From positions 62,001-126,000 of the forward strand of contig LLEY01000110.1 in assembly GCA_001414485.1 (NCBI GenBank): a stretch of DNA of 64,000 bases, written 5' to 3'. The first letter of the stretch is position 1; the number at the start of each line of letters is the position of its first letter. Shown here piece after piece: positions 1-11,413 of the stretch. Origin of the DNA: Calycina herbarum. Lineage: Eukaryota; Ascomycota; Leotiomycetes; Helotiales; Pezizellaceae. Below the pieces are notes generated by a model. It searched no databases. It saw nothing but the letters and a program-made list of their open reading frames with translations, and was not told the origin of the DNA. The position numbers were made by a program, and so were the translations under genes.

Positions 1-34
1 CTATTGGTTTGGCTATAGTCCTAACACTTGATAG

Positions 35-1043
35 ATCGTGGTTGCCTGTCAAATGCTCGTCCCATTTACTCTCATAATTCTCCTCCCATTCATTCCCGAA
101 TCGCCGCGGTGGTACATCCAACACGGCTACCCAATATCATATGCTCGAGCATCTCTCTCACGCGTGCGATCCACATCAGCCGAAGTCGCAGATGAAATTA
201 TTCTCATTCACGAAACTCTCCAGGTCGAAGCTTCGAACTCAACTTCCTACTCCTTACTCTGGAAAGATCCCTCAATTCGAAAAAGGCTCATACTGGCATT
301 TATCTTGAACATCGGTCAGCAACTTACGGGACAAGGGACCCTGAACACCTATTCCACTGCGGTATACAAGAAAGTCTTCAAGAGTACGAATAAAATCGCA
401 TTGATCAACGCATTAAATGCCACATTCGGAATCATCTTTACCCTCAACGCAACATGGACAGTCGACCGATTCGGCAGGAAGGTGTTATTGATCTATGGTG
501 CTCTTGGGATGGCAACTTGCATGCTTGGCGTTGCCTTAGTTTCCTCACAGACACCCACTCTGGATGATGGTTCAAAGTCTGAAAGAGTGGGGATTTCCAT
601 CGTCTTTCTGCTCTTTCTTTTCATATTCTTCTACAAACCGAGTTGGGGTGCTACCACTTGGATTTGGACGGCGGAGGTGTTTAGTATGAATGTGCGGGCT
701 CAGGCAGTGGGAATGAGCAGTCAAATGCAGAATGTCGCCAATGCTATTTTTCAGCAGTTCTTTCCAACCTTTTTGGGGAACTGTGGGTTGTATGTTACGT
801 CTCTTTCCATTATTTTTCCTCTCTGTTTGTTTGCTAAAAGTTTGACTTACTGACTTGATGGTATGCAGTAAGACGTTCTACTTCTTCTTCGCAGTAAATA
901 TATGTCTTGCGGCATATGTGTACTTCTTGATCCCGGAAACGAAACGAGTGACCTTAGAAGAAATTGATATCCTATTTGATGGCACTCATCACAGTCTTCC
1001 GGAAAGTGCATCAGTTGACAGGGTATGTGGCAATTGGAACTAA
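35..1043 (+). CDS. MFS sugar transporter, 3' part (5' end outside window)
   Basis: This is the C-terminal 309 residues of a major facilitator superfamily sugar/H+ symporter, a plasma-membrane hexose or disaccharide carrier. Exons are 35-789 and 869-1043. The first visible exon starts at ATC after a clear intron end (branch CTAAC at 20-24, acceptor TAG at 32-34), so the N-terminal membrane segments lie upstream of the window. Family signatures are the PESPRW motif after the sixth membrane segment, a DRFGRK loop motif in the C-terminal half, and a terminal PETK motif followed by LEEID. Four to six further hydrophobic segments lie between them. The intron 790-868 has a GTATGT donor, and splicing joins NCGF to KTFYFFFAVN. 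A GTATGT at 1023 could start one more intron and change the last residues. The substrate cannot be deduced. Confidence 0.88.
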
Positions 1044-1668
1044 ATAATGGGACATACGCTGATAATTCGAGAAAAGAATGATCAAAGAGTTCATCCTAAA
1101 AGCCCTATTCATATTCCTATCTCTACTTTCAACTATCAACATCCTCGACATCGGACGAATGCTCATCGGGAAGGCTGACAATGATTTGATTTTTGCCTTA
1201 TGTTGGGGGACTGGAACAAAGGTATCAAAGTCTGTACTGTTTTTTTTCGTGGGAGTGAGTGACAACTATCATCAAGGAGGGTAGCACAGAAACTAGTCAG
1301 GGATTGATATTCTAATTCTTTTACTGCTTCTCACTCAAGCTATACACAAAAGCGCATCCATCCTTCTTCAATTTCATTCGCCAAGCGAAAAGTCAAACCA
1401 AAAGTTCGTAATGAGTTCAAGCTATTAAACTAGTTTAGTTCCCATTCTGAGACCAAGTCTACTGGCTACTTTTTGATTAGTGTAGATGGCATAATTCGTT
1501 CCCTATGACTATATTGAAGCTTCCGCAGTTAACGCGAACTAAGAAGTAAGTGACATACACCAAAGCCTATGATAATTCCTCCCTTTCCTTCTCATTTCCT
1601 CCATACCTTCCACAAGAGCCAAACACCAAAATTACGCACCCATAAACAAGACTTCAAGCACCGCCAAC
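1044..1668. other. Intergenic, 3' flank of transporter and 5' flank of small gene
   Basis: No convincing gene is visible. Short open frames here have no family features. A C/T-rich stretch at about 1575-1665 precedes the next start codon and looks like an ordinary fungal core promoter/5' leader. Confidence 0.5.
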
Positions 1669-2079
1669 ATGGTACCGCAATCCACCACCCAACCAAACAA
1701 AAAGCAGAAACGCGCAAACGAAAAACCTAAGAAAAAGAAATGCTCAACCAGCAGGAAACTACCCTCATGGCGCTCCTATCACGGCTTGGAAAATACTTCC
1801 GTCAAAGATCCCAAAGGAAAAGGAAAGGCGAGGGAGGTTCCCAACTGGGCAGATCAGCTTAGAGCTACCGTTGAGGAAGTCGAGAAGGAGCGCAAGGATG
1901 AAATTATGAACGAGATTCTCAGTGAGCTTGAGAAGATGGATAAAGAATTGGTGGAGTGTTATACAAACCCCGCAACATCAGGAAAGGTTGGGGAGAGTAG
2001 TGCGATGGTTGCATTGTTAGGGAAGGGGTGGTGCGGAAGTGACGATGGAAATGAGGTGGGAGAGGGATTTGCTTTATAA
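1669..2079 (+). CDS. Small Lys-rich hypothetical protein (136 aa)
   Basis: This is an uninterrupted single-exon frame from an ATG in good context (CCAACATGG). I do not recognise the family. The first 60 residues are strongly basic, with runs such as KKQKR and KPKKKK, and could act as a nuclear or nucleolar localisation signal or nucleic-acid contact. Residues about 62-95 are charged and heptad-like (VEEVEKERKDE..ILSELEKMDKEL), suggesting a helix or coiled coil. The tail is Gly- and acid-rich. There is no signal peptide and no membrane segment. It stands alone on the plus strand between the transporter and two small membrane proteins. It is probably real because of its context and length, but function is unknown. 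Confidence 0.55.
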   Translation: MVPQSTTQPNKKQKRANEKPKKKKCSTSRKLPSWRSYHGLENTSVKDPKGKGKAREVPNWADQLRATVEEVEKERKDEIMNEILSELEKMDKELVECYTNPATSGKVGESSAMVALLGKGWCGSDDGNEVGEGFAL

Positions 2080-2605
2080 GATGGGAGGATATTGTTAAAC
2101 GGACTTGGTACCGGAGTTTTTGTTGTTTCCTCGAGGGGTTTTTTATGGCGCAGGGCGCTTGTGTTTAGATGCACCAGGGAGCGAAAACTGGATACTGTAC
2201 AGGAAATAAAACATTACTTCCCTTCTTGCACATCGTGTCCTCACACCAGTCACCATATAGGTTGCATCCCACCCCCTTGCCTTGCCAAACGAGGTTGATT
2301 GAAGTTATTCACACCTTGGTGTTTATGTTGCGAAGTACCCACTAAATTCTCGCTAATTATTCTGACCTCATTGGGGTATACCATGACGAAACAAGTGACG
2401 AAATAATTGACGACAAGACTAGGAGTTCTGTTTTAAAGCTAAAAAGAAGAGGACACATAAAACTTGAAAATTCCCTTTCAATACCAATCAACTCATATTT
2501 CGAATTTCACAGTACGTCATCATCCCATGCCCACACCTAATGTATCAAGCACTTACATAATACGACCCAGAAACAAACACACATAAATTCCCTCAAGTTC
2601 ACAAA
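2080..2605. other. Intergenic, nothing recognised
   Basis: Spacer between two small plus-strand genes. I see no RNA gene, repeat or coding frame that I can support. Confidence 0.4.
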
Positions 2606-2929
2606 ATGACTTCCAAATCCTCCCTCAAGAAACAGGAAAAGCTTCAAAAAGAAGTCAGCGAGACTTCCCCTCTAAACGGAAGTTCTCCCACCGACCTTGA
2701 AGCTCAACGCCAAGAAAGGAATAAGCCTGGCTTTACACTAGAACTTCGATGGGAATCACCCCAACAACTCATGTTATTCGCCCTCTCAATTTTTGTCATC
2801 CTATTTTGTTGGTTATACATATTTTTGTATATTCCTCTTCGATGGCTTTTTATGGCTTATTCTGCTAAGAAGCAGTGGGAGGCGTATCAGGGGAACGGAC
2901 AAGTCTGTGGGCGAGGAGTTTGTGGGTAG
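2606..2929 (+). CDS. Small single-pass membrane protein (107 aa), unknown
   Basis: Single-exon frame with start context CACAAAATGAC. The first 45 residues are hydrophilic and rich in Ser, Lys and Gln. One long hydrophobic helix follows at about residues 52-85 (MLFALSIFVILFCWLYIF and beyond), then a short Cys- and Gly-containing tail. There is no cleavable signal peptide, so a tail- or centre-anchored membrane protein is likely. It lies 293 bp before another small membrane protein on the same strand. Both have Ser/Thr-rich N-termini containing an S-S-P-T and an S/T-D-L-E stretch, which hints at a common origin, but I cannot prove homology. Function unknown. Confidence 0.5.
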   Translation: MTSKSSLKKQEKLQKEVSETSPLNGSSPTDLEAQRQERNKPGFTLELRWESPQQLMLFALSIFVILFCWLYIFLYIPLRWLFMAYSAKKQWEAYQGNGQVCGRGVCG

Positions 2930-3222
2930 TGATAGGTTGGGGAATTTATTTAGCAAGGTGTAAATAACGGGGTGGAGTTTGGTGAAACTTGGAAATGAAA
3001 TGATGGGGCTTGTTATGACAGAAATTGAATTACCGCTTAGGGATTTTATATGACAGCATGGGAATTTCTGCATGGAACTTGGAAACCTATAACTCATGGC
3101 GCTTACGCTGACATAAACCAAATTGTCATAAAGACAAAATGCTATATATATCCAATACCAGTTTTCTCGCTCACGCCCTTCCACATACCTTGCAAGAAAC
3201 AACCTCAGCTCGGCAACTCAAA

Positions 3223-3633
3223 ATGGCATCCACCACCACTCAACCACGGAACTATGACGCACTCAATACTACCACTCGTCCCTCTTCCCCTACGGCCGCA
3301 CGGCAACAGGAGAGCGATGTCTACTCGGAAAAATACCTCCCGCCTTCCACTGACCTCGAAGGACAACAACCGGCTCACCGATTAGTCGATTCAGTCCTCT
3401 CCAAGATGTCCCTTCTCGTCAAGATCACATGTGCTTACACCATTCTTGCCCTTATCTTGCTCATCTTTTATACGAAAGTTCCGATGCCTTATATCGATGG
3501 GTTTCATGTTCTAGGCTTCCTTGGAATATTATATCATCTATATCAGTTTAATCGGAGTTTGAAGGACATGGATGAGTTTTTTGAGGGTGGAGGCTTGGAT
3601 GGGGAGACGAGGCCACTCTTAGCTGCTCAATGA
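3223..3633 (+). CDS. Small two-pass membrane protein (136 aa), unknown
   Basis: The start is placed at the ATG at 3223 (CTCAAAATGGC), which has the best context. The same frame opens further upstream without a good start. The first 65 residues are hydrophilic and Ser/Thr/Pro-rich. Two hydrophobic segments follow at about residues 70-90 (SLLVKITCAYTILALILLIF) and 97-112 (around FHVLGFLGILYHLYQF). The end is acidic (DEFFEGGGLDGETRPLL). No family is recognised. Its position directly after another small Ser/Thr-rich membrane protein suggests a tandem pair of lineage-specific genes. Expression is not shown by the sequence. Confidence 0.5.
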   Translation: MASTTTQPRNYDALNTTTRPSSPTAARQQESDVYSEKYLPPSTDLEGQQPAHRLVDSVLSKMSLLVKITCAYTILALILLIFYTKVPMPYIDGFHVLGFLGILYHLYQFNRSLKDMDEFFEGGGLDGETRPLLAAQ

Positions 3634-5277
3634 AACATGAAGGGGGGTTTTTTGAAGCATAGATAGGTAAGCAAAGCATTGCCCAAATAAATGAATAAAA
3701 CTCTCGTTTTCGAAAGTAAGAAGGGGTTCGAAAGCAAGAAAGAATTCGCTACTAGACATTGATTCAATTCAAGATATTGAGAAGTATTACGTCTAGTATA
3801 ATACCCTAAGGCCTCAGAGCAACACCTCGTAAATTGACCACATACACAAGCTAGGTCAACGGAAACAAAAGCGATGTAGTTTTATTATGCCTTGTAAGTT
3901 ATACCTTCACCTTTGTAATGTTCACTCTTCAAGTCACGATATGCCATTCTTCACAATTGGGCTAATATAAATTCTAGTTCAAAGCTAACCCTGAAAGCGT
4001 AGTGTTTTCGCATCATGTCATTTTTACGGGTTCCCGGCCCCTTTACCTTCCAACAACTTCCTTAAACGCTCAAAAAACCAAGTCACAGATAATCTGAATT
4101 ATATTTTACTGTCGAAACTTTTATATTTATGCCTTAGAAAAAGAAACTCGTAATATCTAGAATTCAAGTCCATCAAGAAATTCTCAATCTTAACCTTTCT
4201 AGATTGACATATTGATTGAGGATACTCGCACCTCTGAATTGACACCCAACAGAATCAAATCGTCGAACTTGTTGCGATATATGTTCCCAGAATCTGTTAT
4301 TGACAGAAAGGGGAGTTTTATAGTTACAATTTACCTTCCTTTTTTGAGGTCACAAGATTTCCCTTCGCCTCAACTCGCTTAGTGACACTCCACCAGGGTC
4401 TTATTATTCATGCAAGTTAGCTAGTACGCTTCAGCTCAAAGTACCCAGTACTCTGTCCTAATTTTCTAAACGAGGTTAGCAGAACCAATACAAAACAGAA
4501 TTCGTGTGTTGGTACCAACTTCAATCCCAAAACCGCCATGTCTCCAGTGAATAAAATCTCTCAATATAAAAGCCTAAGAAATCCTGCCCAGCAACCTCAT
4601 CTCCTATCGCAACTATCGTCTGCAACTACGGTCTGCACAAGCACTTGGGAGGACCCTCTGAAGAGGGAGAAATTTATACAACCTAAATCTTTTTAAATCT
4701 AAAAATAAGAAGAGTCAAAATCCTCTCACCTCCCACAAACTTCTCTTGTTTCTCTTTCCGTGCTTCTACTGTCGGAAGAAATTTTACCTTCGAATCTATC
4801 TCTATCCTCGATTCCACTTCCAAAATTCAGATATAATTATGAGACCCCGCCAGCGAAACATGTTGTCAAGTCCTAAGAGAATTTTGACACCCCTTGAGCG
4901 CTGGTTCCGGGTGAAAAAGAGACAAGTTGTCGTACTACAGCGGCAAGGCAATGGCCGGGGGGTACCGAGTTTCTGATGAACTATCGTTGGAAGGGACAGC
5001 TTCTTCCCACTTATATACTATCGCCAGCGAGGGTGCGACAGTCGCACTTTAGTTACCATATCAACCTCACAACACAGCATTTTTTGAAGAGAGTTCTGAG
5101 GGTATCTACAAAACAACATGACTATCACAACAGTCATCTCCACACTATTCGCTCTCTCCCATCAAAATTGTAAGAACCGTGAATCCAAGAAGAGAATATA
5201 TACCCCACAAAATACTGGCTCTACTCAAGAAGACGCTTCTCCCCCTCCCCAAGTTCCAAAAATTAAATGCCATCCCC
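3634..5277. other. 1.6 kb intergenic region, no supported gene
   Basis: The region is moderately AT-rich. Short frames near 4746-5173 lack coding character and family features. I looked for tRNA-like T-loop sequences and found none that fold convincingly. A TATA-like CAATATAAAAG stretch at about 4563 is present but no downstream gene is evident, so an unrecognised non-coding transcript is possible. Confidence 0.4.
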
Positions 5278-7767
5278 TCAATCAACCTCCTCCTCCACAA
5301 CCTCAAACCCACCCTCGCCAAACCCACCCTCGCCACCTTTAACCTTCAACCCATCCATCGGCTCCTCAAGCCCAGTAGCATCAGCTCTTTCCTTCCCTTT
5401 GCTTCCGACCTTCGTGCCTCTCTTCTTCTTCCTCGGTCCGCCAGCTTCCCCACCAACAGGCGCCTCCCTAATCCACCTAACAATAGCTTGAGCACGCTCA
5501 GTACTAATAGGATACTCCTTCCCCTCATCCTGCGCCCACCGTTTCGGCATCTCCCTCCCCTCCGCCTTCCTAGCCTCCTCCTCCTGCCGTCGCTGCCTCG
5601 CCGCGACCGCAGCATGAAAACTGGCCTCATCATGCACGCGATCATCCTCCAGAGCCTCCATAATAGCCTGCTGCTTAAGCCTCTCCTTCTTCTCAGCCGG
5701 CGTCTCCTTCTGTTGATGTGAAGGGCCATGACCGGGGAGAGGGGCAGGTGCGCAAAGGGATTCCCATGATGAGGAGAGCTGAATGGTGGAGGATGAGCGT
5801 CGGAGGACCTCGATCCAGTCTGCGCGGCTGGGGGAGCGGGCGGCTTGGAAGATGGGGTAGCCGTCGCAGACTCGGGCGAGGCGGGAGACCATGTAGGCGT
5901 GGCGTTGAAGTTCGCGGGTTGAGGTTTGGACTAGACAGTGGCAGAGCAAGAGAGAGTGGATGGCATCTGTTAGTAATGGGTGGTAGGTCAGTGCTTCGTG
6001 GCAATCTGTTTGTGCAAGAATGGCCTTTGCGGCTTCATTTTGGGGTGTGAGCAATTGTTCTTTGGTTGTCAGAGCCGTGCCAGTTTCTGGGTAAGGGGGG
6101 AGATCAGCGGGAGGAGTGGCGGAGAAAAGAGTTGACATTTGGTGAACAACAGGAGGTGGAAGCGAGGGCAAATCGGCTCGCGAGGTGCTGCCTTGAGGTT
6201 GGGAGCGATGGCTTCCTTTATGAGGAACGAGAGCATCGGATAGTTGGCCGTTGCTCAGAGAGGAATTGCTTCGAAGGTCAAGGCTCTTATTACTATTGTG
6301 AGGTTTTGTGGCCTTGAAGCCATTTGCCGCTTGGTTGACTTTGCGAACGAAATCTTCAGCAATGTCGGCTGGAAGACCTGGAGTGTAGTCGAAATGTGAC
6401 AAATATCCAAGATAATCACGTAGAGCCCTCTTTGCATTGGTCTTGACCACTTTTCTGGCTTCAAGACGTCTTCTCAGAGTTTCTTTCTCAGCCGGAGTCA
6501 ATTCTGGTGGCTCGGTGGGAGCTCCATTGGTGTTGGGATCAGCACTTTCCGTCTTCTTTCCATTAACTCCGTTCGTTGCGCTTTTGGGCGGGAGAGCAGC
6601 ATTGACGTGTTGACAAGCAATCGTCAGATAAACACCAGCTCGATGGAAAAGCAATTGAGTTTCAAGACTACTAGGATGATCTTCTTCATCCAGCTTGATT
6701 TCCTCTTTCCATCTGCTATTCCGTTGACCTTCTTCTCTCGCTTCACTGGCTAATTGAAGTTGCTGCCGTCCTGCTTTATGTTGATTCTGAAAGTAGCGGC
6801 ACACCTGCAACGCAGCAGTCAAATCTTGCGCCGCTCCAAAAAAGTCCTCCTTGAAAATCTTGGTAACCGCTCTCGTTCTCAAAATCTCCCCTTCATTAGG
6901 TCTCTCCGCAATAACTTCATCCAGCGGTTCGAGACTTGTACATTCTGCAAGTTGGCGAGAGGGGATCTTTTCATGGAAGAAATGAACATATTTGGCATCC
7001 GCATCTAGTGGGTTCCGCTGTAATACAAGTTGCGCCACATCCTCGAGCGTAGAAGCCGATTGCATAGTAGCCACACTACATGCGATCTCATCCAAATGAT
7101 ATGCCTTTGATAACTTCTGTGTCGCCTGTTCTCGCATTCGATGTTTCCGTTCCCTACTCAATTTCGCATTCCCCCCTCCCCCTCCAAGCCCAAGACCCAG
7201 TGCTGCTCCACCATTTCCTAATAGTCCATTCCCAGCATTGAGTGAGTTTGTCAAGGCGGAGGAGGTAACACCGCTCGCGGCGCGTACGGCGAGATTCGTA
7301 GCATCATCGACGAGCTTTCGGATCTTGAGAAGATCGAAGAACACGGCGGGGTCAATTGGTCGGGGGCGAGGGAGGTTGTAATTATTGTTTGCAAGGCTCT
7401 CTAGCACTTCAGGGGGTAATTGTAGCCATGGGCCATGGAAGGAGGAAATGTAGCGCCAATGTCTGTGGAGTCGTTAGTTACCAAAATTATATCCAATACA
7501 ATGCGCCATCGGACGTCAGGGAAACCGAATCAGGGGACCCGTATGGCCTATCAGAACTCCGAAAGTCTTGCGTACAGCCTCGTGGTAGTAAATGAGCACC
7601 TACTTGTTGCGGCAAATTATTAATGCAGAGGTGGAGGCTTGAGGTGGCTTTGGCTTCGCGTCCTTCGACTTGGGTTTTGATGCTGATGATGCCGGACTCG
7701 AGGGAAGGGGTGTACTGTCGCCCGAGCCTTCCCCAACGTTCTGGGTCTTGTTCTTCTTCTTCGCCAT
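5278..7767 (-). CDS. Large conserved fungal protein of unknown function (782 aa)
   Basis: Two exons on the minus strand, 7767-7604 and 7462-5278. The 141-nt intron (donor GTAGGT, acceptor CAG) joins the frames exactly and recreates ICRNKHWRYISSFHGPWLQL across the junction. The start ATG is followed by a basic AKKKNK stretch. Internal features are a Gly/Leu linker at about residues 130-155, a helical, probably TPR-like middle that mentions ALQVC and repeated amphipathic helices, several low-complexity Ser-rich segments, and a Lys/Arg plus acidic tail. I recall this family being labelled 'histidine kinase group protein' in fungal annotation, but no histidine-kinase HATPase motifs are visible. 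A cytosolic or nuclear scaffold is a guess. The neighbour on the same strand is vps9, whose 3' end is 454 bp upstream. Confidence 0.85.
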
Positions 7768-8221
7768 GGTTGTTGCAAATTGATATGATGTAGAATGTAG
7801 AGAAGCTAAGAAATATTAAATTTAAGCAAATATATCTAGCATAAAACATATTCACTTCTTCCCGACATAAGTTCGTGGAGCTAAAACAATTTTGCCTTAA
7901 AGCGGCGGCTCTCTTAACGACGGCGTTCCGTTCGGCAGTAGCGATGTATGACAATCAACTCCAACTTTATTTGGAAATAGTTAGATTTGGTGTCACTTTT
8001 GAAAACCGTGAAAGTCTGGGTACATCATAATTATAATTATTATCTCATCATGTCCACCGACCTTCTGCTTCCCAGAACATTCTAGAGTTACGAGCCTTGT
8101 AGGCGAGGATATCAAAACGCCAATGCAACGCTCAATTTCACCATGCTAAACCTGAATCCATACTCGACCGATGATACGTATATATATCACCAAATCATCC
8201 CGGTTCCAACAGAATAACCTT
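7768..8221. other. Intergenic between vps9 3' end and the 782-aa gene
   Basis: This space holds the promoter of the minus-strand gene ending at 7767 and the 3' flank of vps9. No further gene or repeat is seen. Confidence 0.4.
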
Positions 8222-10878
8222 CTAGGAACTAAGCGCCAAACACGCATCAACAGCGAGCCCAACCCTATGTAAATGTTAGTCTGATTGTCAATATCAAGTG
8301 GAGAGAAATAAGTTTCTCACCTGCCCTCTTTCTGGGTCACTACGTCGCTGATGATATCCCTGTCTAGATCTGGAAACATTCCAGCGAGGGTCTCTACAAC
8401 ATTGGTGTGCTCTGCTTGCTGAATCCGGTGGGCTTCTGCAGCCTCTGCGCTTGCCTGCCTCGCGGCTGCATCTTCAGCAGTCATCCTAGCTCGAGCTATT
8501 TGTTCACGGGGTTGAGCCTGTGCCTGTGGCTGGTTCGGAAGGTTATTTGCACCCGGGCTTGGGTTTGGACTCATTCGAGGCGTGTTTCCGGGCAAAGGGG
8601 TTCTCGCAGGCCCAGCCTGAGATGAGCTGGCCTCCTCGGAGAAGATCCGCCCAATGGATGTCAAAGGTCTTTGGATTGTCCTTAATAGACCACTCATAGC
8701 GGCTTTCTCATCGTCCCCACTGTATTCATTGGAGGATGTTGACTTCCTGGGTGCTGACGACTCTCCTTCCATTGAATGGCGTGGTGTAACTTCTGGGCGG
8801 CTAAGGGTAGATTTCTCAGAAACCTGTGCTCGTGGAGGAGGCTCAGCAACTTCTGCAGCTTGGTGTTTTTCGGCAATCGCAGAAACAGCTGCTTCAACAT
8901 TCTTCTCAAAGTCCTCATCGGATATTGTTAATGTTGTGCGATCCAAATTCTCAATAAACTGGACAGCACCCATCTGCAAGCATGTTAGTTGATATCAAAT
9001 ACTTGTTTCATGACGAAACTGACCAGCGAGGAAAGATAGTATCCCGCTTCTCCACCGAGCTTTTCTTGATTCCTAAATCTTAGGATGTACTGAACATTTG
9101 ATACAAGATGGTCTGGATTTGCTTGTAAAACCACGTAGATCAATAACGGCATGAATGAATCTGCCGAAGAGTCGGATTTTGCGTGTTTGAGGAGACCTAT
9201 GCATGTTAGATTCCCCATATCACAAATTGGTATAATATATGGTCTTACCGAATATGACTTTACAACAATTGAGGACACAAATGATTTTATCCCTTGGTGC
9301 TCTGTACGTCTTTATTTTCAAGAGTTCTGAACAATATTAGCAATGTTAAGTTTTGAAATGTAAGATTATCTTACCTTGCTGAGCAAGAACCAGAAATCGC
9401 TTGCCGCTATCCCCAACAGGCCGTATGTCTAGATGTTCCTCCTTTATCCACCCATAAATAGAGACTTTTTGCGCAAGAATGTCATCGCGCTCAACATCCT
9501 CCTGATGTTGGCCACGCCGTCCAGGTCCCATAGGGCGCTCTGCGCCTCTTCTTCTTGGCTTTCCACCTGGAATTGGTTGAGGAGGAGCGATAGCAGGAGA
9601 AAATGTCTGAGTGTATAATCTGTTCATCACCAGCTTCTCCATGCCTTCTCGCGCATTGTCAAACTCGGCATCCGAGACTTCGCGCCATACATCACATTGA
9701 CCCATCTTATTTGTGATAAAAGCAAGAAAATCACCAATAATTTTGACTTGCTCATGAACCATCCATTGCTTCTTGCCAAATTCTTGTAGGAAAGATCTGA
9801 GAAACTTAGCTACTGGATCAGCAGTTCTATGCCTCAGCTGCTCTAGAAAACGGTGAAAATCAAAAGGAAGATCCGGCTCTGGTTCAGGTTCTGGGGGCGG
9901 TGGTCGATGTAGAGGCGGAGAGAGGGGAGTTTCATTTTTTTGGTGTCGATCGTCACCAGTCCTTTGCTGTCCAAAACTATGAATAGATCCTGGCTTCGGT
10001 GGTACTTCAGGGCCAATGTCAGAAGGGTCCCATGATGGATCCGTAGCTATGCCCGGAGACGCGATTCTTAGATCTTTCAAACTTTGGGAAGCGCTAGCAG
10101 CAAGCGGCTCCAGGCTTGATTTTCTTGGAGGGTGTTGCATTGGACTACCAAGCAGAGGCCCAGCCACTTCTAAACGTGGCGACATGACCTCTTCATGATC
10201 TGGACCCTGACCTTCCTCACTGAATTGTTCCATTATTGTTTGTATTTCGGATCTGGAGGAAGTCTCGCGCTCATCCTCGCTGGTTGACGTTTTCTCGTCG
10301 AAACCTGCATCTGATCTAGTAGGAGATCTTTCGGGGGCATCGAGATTTTTGGCATAATGGGGTATTGATGCAGCGCTGGATGTTGATCTCGAGGGCGGCT
10401 GGGAGGACGCTGGGGTTTTGGGTGTCGGATCGAGATATACATTCTCTTCTGCAGAAAGGTTTCGACTCGATGATTCGGTAGTAGCGGCTGGTTGTTCTTT
10501 CGAGGAACGTATTGGCGGTTTGAGAGTGGCGGTCGAAGACTCCATGGGGTCTTGGGCAGTAGTCGGATATTCCTCCTTCAGTAATATAGAAACAGCTCCT
10601 TCCTTTTCCTTTTCCGCATTCAACGTGCTTTCAGTACTTTCCCCGCCACTGAATTTTGATTCTGAGTCCGCCATGGTATTATCCTTCAATAAAATGTCCT
10701 CAGATAGCTTTGTGGTTGGCATGCCATTGTTTTCGGAAATTGTCGTATCCCCGCCTTTCAGTGACTGGAGAGCCTCTACAGCTGAGCCATCCTCCTTCAC
10801 TTCTGCCTCTGACAATAGCTCCCTTCGAAGCTCATCTGTATGGTTTGCGGCTTCCATCTGTGGTCTGGGGGGAGACAT
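8222..10878 (-). CDS. vps9: Vps9-type guanine nucleotide exchange factor for Rab5/Vps21
   Basis: Five exons on the minus strand: 10878-9375, 9326-9249, 9196-9024, 8973-8321 and 8264-8222. All junctions are in frame and give 816 residues. Vps9 activates the endosomal Rab5/Vps21/Ypt52 GTPases and acts in endosome-to-vacuole transport. The first 290 residues are Ser/Pro-rich and disordered. A helical bundle follows (FDFHRFLEQLRHRTADPVAK), then the VPS9 catalytic core with SADSFMPLLIYVV and NVQYILRFRN, which carry the conserved catalytic Asp and Tyr. A CUE ubiquitin-binding domain forms the C-terminus (VVETLAGMFPDLDRDIISDVV, then VGLAVDACLALSS from the last exon). The start is uncertain: the ATG at 10878 has weak context, and a CCCCCCAG just after it could be a splice acceptor. 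It is divergent from the ASNSD1-like gene. Confidence 0.93.
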
Positions 10879-11413
10879 ACATCCGCCAGTGCCTCGGGGA
10901 GGCGGTTCTTCGAGTATTTGGTGCTGTTGGCGGGGTATTTTTTGTCAAAGAGTTTCGATGCGCTGGGGCTGGGAAAGCGTATGGGATGTAGCAAGAGAAG
11001 CAAGTGGTGCTATATGTGCGCAAATGTTGGGTGAAGCAAGATCGGGGAGACGTGTGTTTTCTGGTGTGTAGGTTTGTAAGAGTCGAGTTTGAGGATGGTG
11101 TTGTTGTTGTGCCTCCAAAATGGCTTGCGTTGGGTTGCTTGTGAGTAGATTTCCCGCCTGTGCTGAGGGTCTACCAGTAAGGCGATTTTCCGGGTGCTGG
11201 TGCCCTTCCTATCTTTCACCTAAATCTAAATTGATCCTTCCTTCAAGAAAAAAGTACGTACAAGTACGTGTTACCCATCAGCAATCCACCAACACGTCAA
11301 CGGGACTTTCTTCCTCTCTGATCCAATTCTTCTCGTGCCCATTCCCACAACTCCACGCGTCTTGGATGTTGGGTTGGGCGTACTTGTAAGATACATGAAA
11401 CGTGTTTTGCGAG
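10879..11413. promoter_or_regulatory. Shared divergent promoter region of vps9 and ASNSD1-like gene
   Basis: 535 bp separate the proposed start codons of two divergently transcribed genes, so both promoters must lie here. A CA/ACGT-rich stretch near 11250-11290 includes a repeated GTACGTACAAGTACGTG. This is the only unusual short motif I see, and it could be a regulatory site. Part of the left side could be upstream vps9 coding sequence if its start is further 5'. Confidence 0.45.

Noticed and set aside
3700..3760. Possible tRNA T-loop (GGGTTCGAAAGC)
   Set aside because: No acceptor or anticodon stem can be built around it.
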